A DNA stretch of 8,585 bases from Hyphomicrobium sp. (GTDB lineage Bacteria > Pseudomonadota > Alphaproteobacteria > Rhizobiales > Hyphomicrobiaceae). Location: positions 1 to 8,585 of the forward strand of contig JAUWCP010000095.1 in NCBI GenBank assembly GCA_030609245.1, in the 5' to 3' direction. How positions within the stretch are numbered: position 1 is the first letter of the stretch; the number at the start of each line of letters is the position of its first letter. This document shows positions 6,731-8,585 of the stretch, piece after piece. The notes under the pieces are model-generated. The model searched no databases. It was not told where the DNA came from and worked only from the letters and a program-made list of their open reading frames with translations. Position numbers and translations under genes: made by a program.

Positions 6731-7614
6731 TAAGACGCGAGTCCTTGGCCCATCACCGCGTCGCGTACCTCTGCTACGGAGAGTTGGTCGCACGGTGGTA
6801 AGGTCACGATCACGCGTGTGCCAACGTTCAGGTCACTTTCTACTTTGAGTTCGCCGCCATGCAGTTGCACGAGCGAGCGCGCGATGGGCAACCCTAGGCC
6901 GGGTCCGTCACGCCAGCGCGCACGGCTTAAATCGACATGCCCAAAGGGTGCCAGCGCCACGGCGATGTCCTCTTCACTCATGCCAACTCCCGTATCGCCG
7001 ATGTGAACCATTGCTCCGCCTTCAGGAAGAGAATTGGCCTCAACCGAAACCGTGCCGCCACTGCGCGTGAACTTGAGCGCGTTGGAGATGAGGTTGGTGA
7101 ATACTTGATGCAGTTTCTGACCATCGCCACGCACGTTGGGAAGATTGGCGTCGATGGTGTCGCTAAGAGTGACGCTTGCGTTCTCAGCCATAAGGCGGAA
7201 CGAGGAAATGCATTCCGTGAGGAGTTCGCGCAGATTGACCTCGCGGTCATCGAGCGTGCATTTGCCGCTTTGAAGCTCGGAGATATCGAGGATGTTATTG
7301 ATCACCAAGAGCAGGTAACCGGCTGCATCATGAACGTTGTTGGCGTAGTCGCTGATGTCAGCTTGCGAAAGCTTGCGCTGTTTGTGCTCGGACAGCAGCT
7401 TTGAGAAGCCAATAATCGAGTTTAAGGGCGTCCTGAGCTCATGGCTCACGTTGGCGATGAACTCGGATTTCAGCTTGCTGGCAAGTTCCGCTTCGACACG
7501 TGCAGAGTGCTCAGCCGTGCGTGCGCGATGACGAAGCACTGCGTCGCCGAGAAGCGAGGCGTATTCGTTCATCAACGAGCTGTATTTTTTGCCGCCCAGC
7601 GGCCCGTTGATCAT
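6730..7614 (-). CDS. Soluble sensor-less histidine kinase (HisKA + HATPase_c)
   Basis: The protein has 294 residues. The dimerisation/phosphoacceptor helix pair has its H-box at ANVSHELRTPLN with the phosphorylated His58. The ATPase domain shows the N-box (NLISNAL, 174-180), G1 (DTGVG, 207-211), an F-box phenylalanine (APFG, about 222-225) and G2 (GPGLGLPIA, 237-245). Only about 45 residues precede the H-box; they are charged and helical, with no membrane segment, PAS or GAF domain. Any signal must therefore come through a partner or this short helix. ATG 7614 is the first start after an in-frame stop; its ribosome-binding site is poor (GGTGAG directly adjacent). The gene ends in TAATG shared with the HerA-like ATPase gene, implying co-expression. 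No response regulator lies in the window. The H-box region resembles the DivJ/PleC-like kinases common in alphaproteobacteria, but no specific name is justified. Confidence 0.9.
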   Translation of the reverse strand: MINGPLGGKKYSSLMNEYASLLGDAVLRHRARTAEHSARVEAELASKLKSEFIANVSHELRTPLNSIIGFSKLLSEHKQRKLSQADISDYANNVHDAAGYLLLVINNILDISELQSGKCTLDDREVNLRELLTECISSFRLMAENASVTLSDTIDANLPNVRGDGQKLHQVFTNLISNALKFTRSGGTVSVEANSLPEGGAMVHIGDTGVGMSEEDIAVALAPFGHVDLSRARWRDGPGLGLPIARSLVQLHGGELKVESDLNVGTRVIVTLPPCDQLSVAEVRDAVMGQGLAS

Positions 7615-7717
7615 CTCACCGCTACTTGGTTGTTGATCTACCCGGCCATCAAACTAGGGGGCATAGAATAATGCGTAGTTAATCCGAGTACTGATTTCAC
7701 GGTAAACTCGAGCTCTC

Positions 7718-7745
7718 GCGGGGCGTATAAGCCCCTGCGCCCCGC
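7718..7745 (-). terminator. GC-rich hairpin downstream of the tonB remnant
   Basis: GCGGGGCG (7718-7725) pairs perfectly with CGCCCCGC (7738-7745) around a 12-nt loop. It begins 28 nt past the stop of the tonB remnant on the minus strand and lies before the kinase gene. That is where a terminator for the upstream TonB-locus transcript would be expected. There is no clear T-run on either strand, so an intrinsic terminator is plausible but unproven. The rest of 7615-7773 shows no gene and no convincing promoter for the kinase gene. Confidence 0.45.
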
Positions 7746-7773
7746 TCTAACGGTCCAGAATTCGACGGGTGGT

Positions 7774-7908
7774 TCAGCGCGTGACGAACTTGAAGGGTAC
7801 CTGCACCTCAAGCGGGCCCGGCGCGACGCTCTCGGGCATCGGCGGGGAAGGTGCCGCGCGATCGAGCGCAGCCATCGCCGCATCGTCAAGCAGTTTGGAG
7901 CCGGACCA
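7774..7908 (-). pseudogene. TonB energy-transducer remnant: C-terminal ~44 codons only
   Basis: The minus-strand frame reads WSGSKLLDDAAMAALDRAAP, then PPMPESVAPGPLEVQVPFKF and a stop (7774-7776). This is the end of the TonB C-terminal domain: S-G-S-x-L-L-D-x-A-A, then L-x-R-A-x-P-x-P-P-P, then a closing beta strand x-V-P-F-x-F. Intact TonB proteins have an N-terminal membrane anchor, a proline-rich spacer and roughly 40 more residues of this domain. All are absent, because the upstream sequence turns into the 23-bp tandem repeat and then the neighbouring gene's stop at 7990-7992. An in-frame ATG at 7969-7971 would give a 65-residue product with no anchor, so it cannot function as a transducer. 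The remaining codons are not obviously decayed, which suggests a fairly recent deletion. Confidence 0.72.
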
Positions 7909-7909
7909 T

Positions 7910-7955
7910 CTTTTCGAAGATGAGTGCCCAGGCTTTTCGAAGATGAGTGCCCAGG
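7910..7955. repeat. Perfect 23-bp tandem repeat at the tonB breakpoint; possible IS end remnant
   Basis: Bases 7910-7932 and 7933-7955 are identical over 23 positions; on the minus strand the unit begins CCTGGGCACTCATCTTCG. The repeat begins one base after the last recognisable tonB codon and ends 34 nt before the stop of the exported-protein gene. The first copy with its flank can form CATCTT-TTCG-AAGATG (7907-7922), a 6-bp stem closed by a TTCG tetraloop. Short repeated units beginning with TG near an end are characteristic of IS21-family termini. That link is a hypothesis, since no transposase is present. Confidence 0.9.
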
Positions 7956-7989
7956 TGGCGACCGAGCACACGACCAGCGGCAGCCTTTG

Positions 7990-8460
7990 TTACTTTGAGA
8001 TACCGACTTTGGTTAGAGAGTTCACCTTCAAGAGGGCGAGACAGTCCTGATCGGCTTGATCCCCCGCACGGCACTCGATGACGTCGTTGACGAGGAAGCT
8101 GCCGATGTCCTCGCACTTCGTATCATCGAGGTCGAAGAGCTTGACCGAGCGCTTGGAGGGACGGATCGGCGCCAGGTTCAATGAGAAACGGCGTCCGATG
8201 ATCCCATCCGTCTTGAACATCACCAGATCAAGCTTGAAGGCATCGTAGGCAGTGCTCGATGTATTCGAGACCACAATGTAGGCCCGGCAGCCCTTTTCGG
8301 AGGGCTCCAGCTTATTCAGTTCGAAGGTGATGGTGTCTTGTTCTTGCTGCGCTTTGGCTTCCTGAGCGAGCCCGTGGGCGGCGGCGATAGCCAGGAATGT
8401 TACCGCTACGGCAATGATCGTCCTGGGAGACATCGGATTCGTGGAAGGGGAATTCTGCAT
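7990..8460 (-). CDS. Small exported four-cysteine protein of unknown function, next to TonB-system remnant
   Basis: The product has 156 residues. The start is ATG 8460, with AGAGGG about 11 nt before it; ATG 8433 is an alternative that would shorten the signal peptide to begin MSPRTIIAV. A hydrophobic export segment (about residues 14-32) is followed by likely cleavage near AKA-QQ (residue 37). No twin-arginine pair is seen, so Sec export is expected. The mature part, about 119 residues, looks beta-rich (CRAYIVVSNTSSTAYDAFKLD) and has four cysteines (58, 116, 130, 140), enough for two periplasmic disulfides. I recall similar proteins of unassigned function heading exbB-exbD-tonB loci in Rhizobiales, some annotated as Tat-signal proteins; this recollection is not verified. 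Here the gene is followed directly by the tonB scar, so its presumed partners are missing. Its function is unknown. Confidence 0.82.
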   Translation of the reverse strand: MQNSPSTNPMSPRTIIAVAVTFLAIAAAHGLAQEAKAQQEQDTITFELNKLEPSEKGCRAYIVVSNTSSTAYDAFKLDLVMFKTDGIIGRRFSLNLAPIRPSKRSVKLFDLDDTKCEDIGSFLVNDVIECRAGDQADQDCLALLKVNSLTKVGISK

Positions 8461-8559
8461 GCTCGGTCAAGCCCTCTAACGGTTCTTTCAAATTGAAGCC
8501 TGCCCCATATCAGCAAATCTCTGGGACTATTAGAAGACCGGGGCCCAAAATGGAGGGTA

Positions 8560-8575
8560 GCGCGACCAATCGCGC
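8560..8575. other. Perfect 6-bp inverted repeat at the right edge
   Basis: GCGCGA (8560-8565) pairs with TCGCGC (8570-8575) around a CCAA loop. It lies about 100 nt upstream of the exported-protein gene. It could belong to a terminator of a gene outside the window or to an operator. The 125 nt from 8461 to 8585 hold no recognisable gene and no clear -35/-10 pair. Confidence 0.25.
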
Positions 8576-8585
8576 GACAGTTCAT

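Noticed and set aside
6731..6793. Longer start for the HerA-like ATPase at 6793
   Set aside because: It would add 21 arginine-rich residues overlapping the kinase C-terminus. The TAATG junction at 6730 is the more usual arrangement.
4655..7614. Kinase-HerA pair as a known HerA-based phage-defence system
   Set aside because: The described HerA defence pairs use SIR2, DUF4297 or nuclease partners. None is present in this window, so the claim cannot be supported.
7910..7955. CRISPR-like repeat
   Set aside because: There are only two directly abutting copies with no spacers and no cas genes, so it is a tandem duplication and not an array.
7886..8116. 76-codon minus-strand frame spanning the repeat and the end of the exported-protein gene
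   Set aside because: It is mostly the alternate frame of the exported protein, and the remainder is repeat DNA. It has no recognisable domain.

Overview
The window reads as chromosomal DNA of an alphaproteobacterium, most likely in the order Hyphomicrobiales (Rhizobiales; a Hyphomicrobium-like organism would fit). This is inferred from the moderately high GC content, the gene order hflK-hflC-DUF2065-degP followed by a short-form psd and a rhizobial-type pssA, and the protein styles. No rRNA or tRNA gene is present to settle the taxonomy.

Positions 1-4648 (plus strand) hold a dense run of envelope genes: the 3' end of hflK, hflC, a 61-residue DUF2065 membrane protein, the periplasmic protease degP, phosphatidylserine decarboxylase (psd) and phosphatidylserine synthase (pssA). 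HflK and HflC form the SPFH complex that surrounds the FtsH protease. DegP degrades misfolded periplasmic proteins. PssA and Psd are the consecutive enzymes that make phosphatidylethanolamine. The first three genes are tightly coupled (2-nt gap, then an ATGA overlap). A 165-nt gap containing a perfect 32-bp tandem duplication precedes degP.

Positions 4655-7614 (minus strand) hold two genes that overlap by one nucleotide (TAATG): a small soluble histidine kinase with no sensor domain, then a HerA/DUF87-type hexameric ATPase with a long disordered-looking C-terminal tail. They converge on pssA with only 6 nt between stop codons. No response regulator and no NurA nuclease lie in the window.

Positions 7615-8585 (minus strand) look like a damaged TonB-system locus. 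A small exported four-cysteine protein (7990-8460) is followed by about 80 nt of non-coding DNA with a perfect 23-bp tandem repeat, and then directly by the last ~44 codons of a TonB energy transducer. The rest of tonB, and perhaps exbB and exbD, is missing. The repeat sits at the breakpoint and may be the remnant end of an insertion sequence. A GC-rich hairpin follows the tonB remnant.

I see no convincing wholly new system. The most interesting points are the tonB deletion scar with its repeat, the kinase-HerA coupling, and the 32-bp duplication in front of degP.
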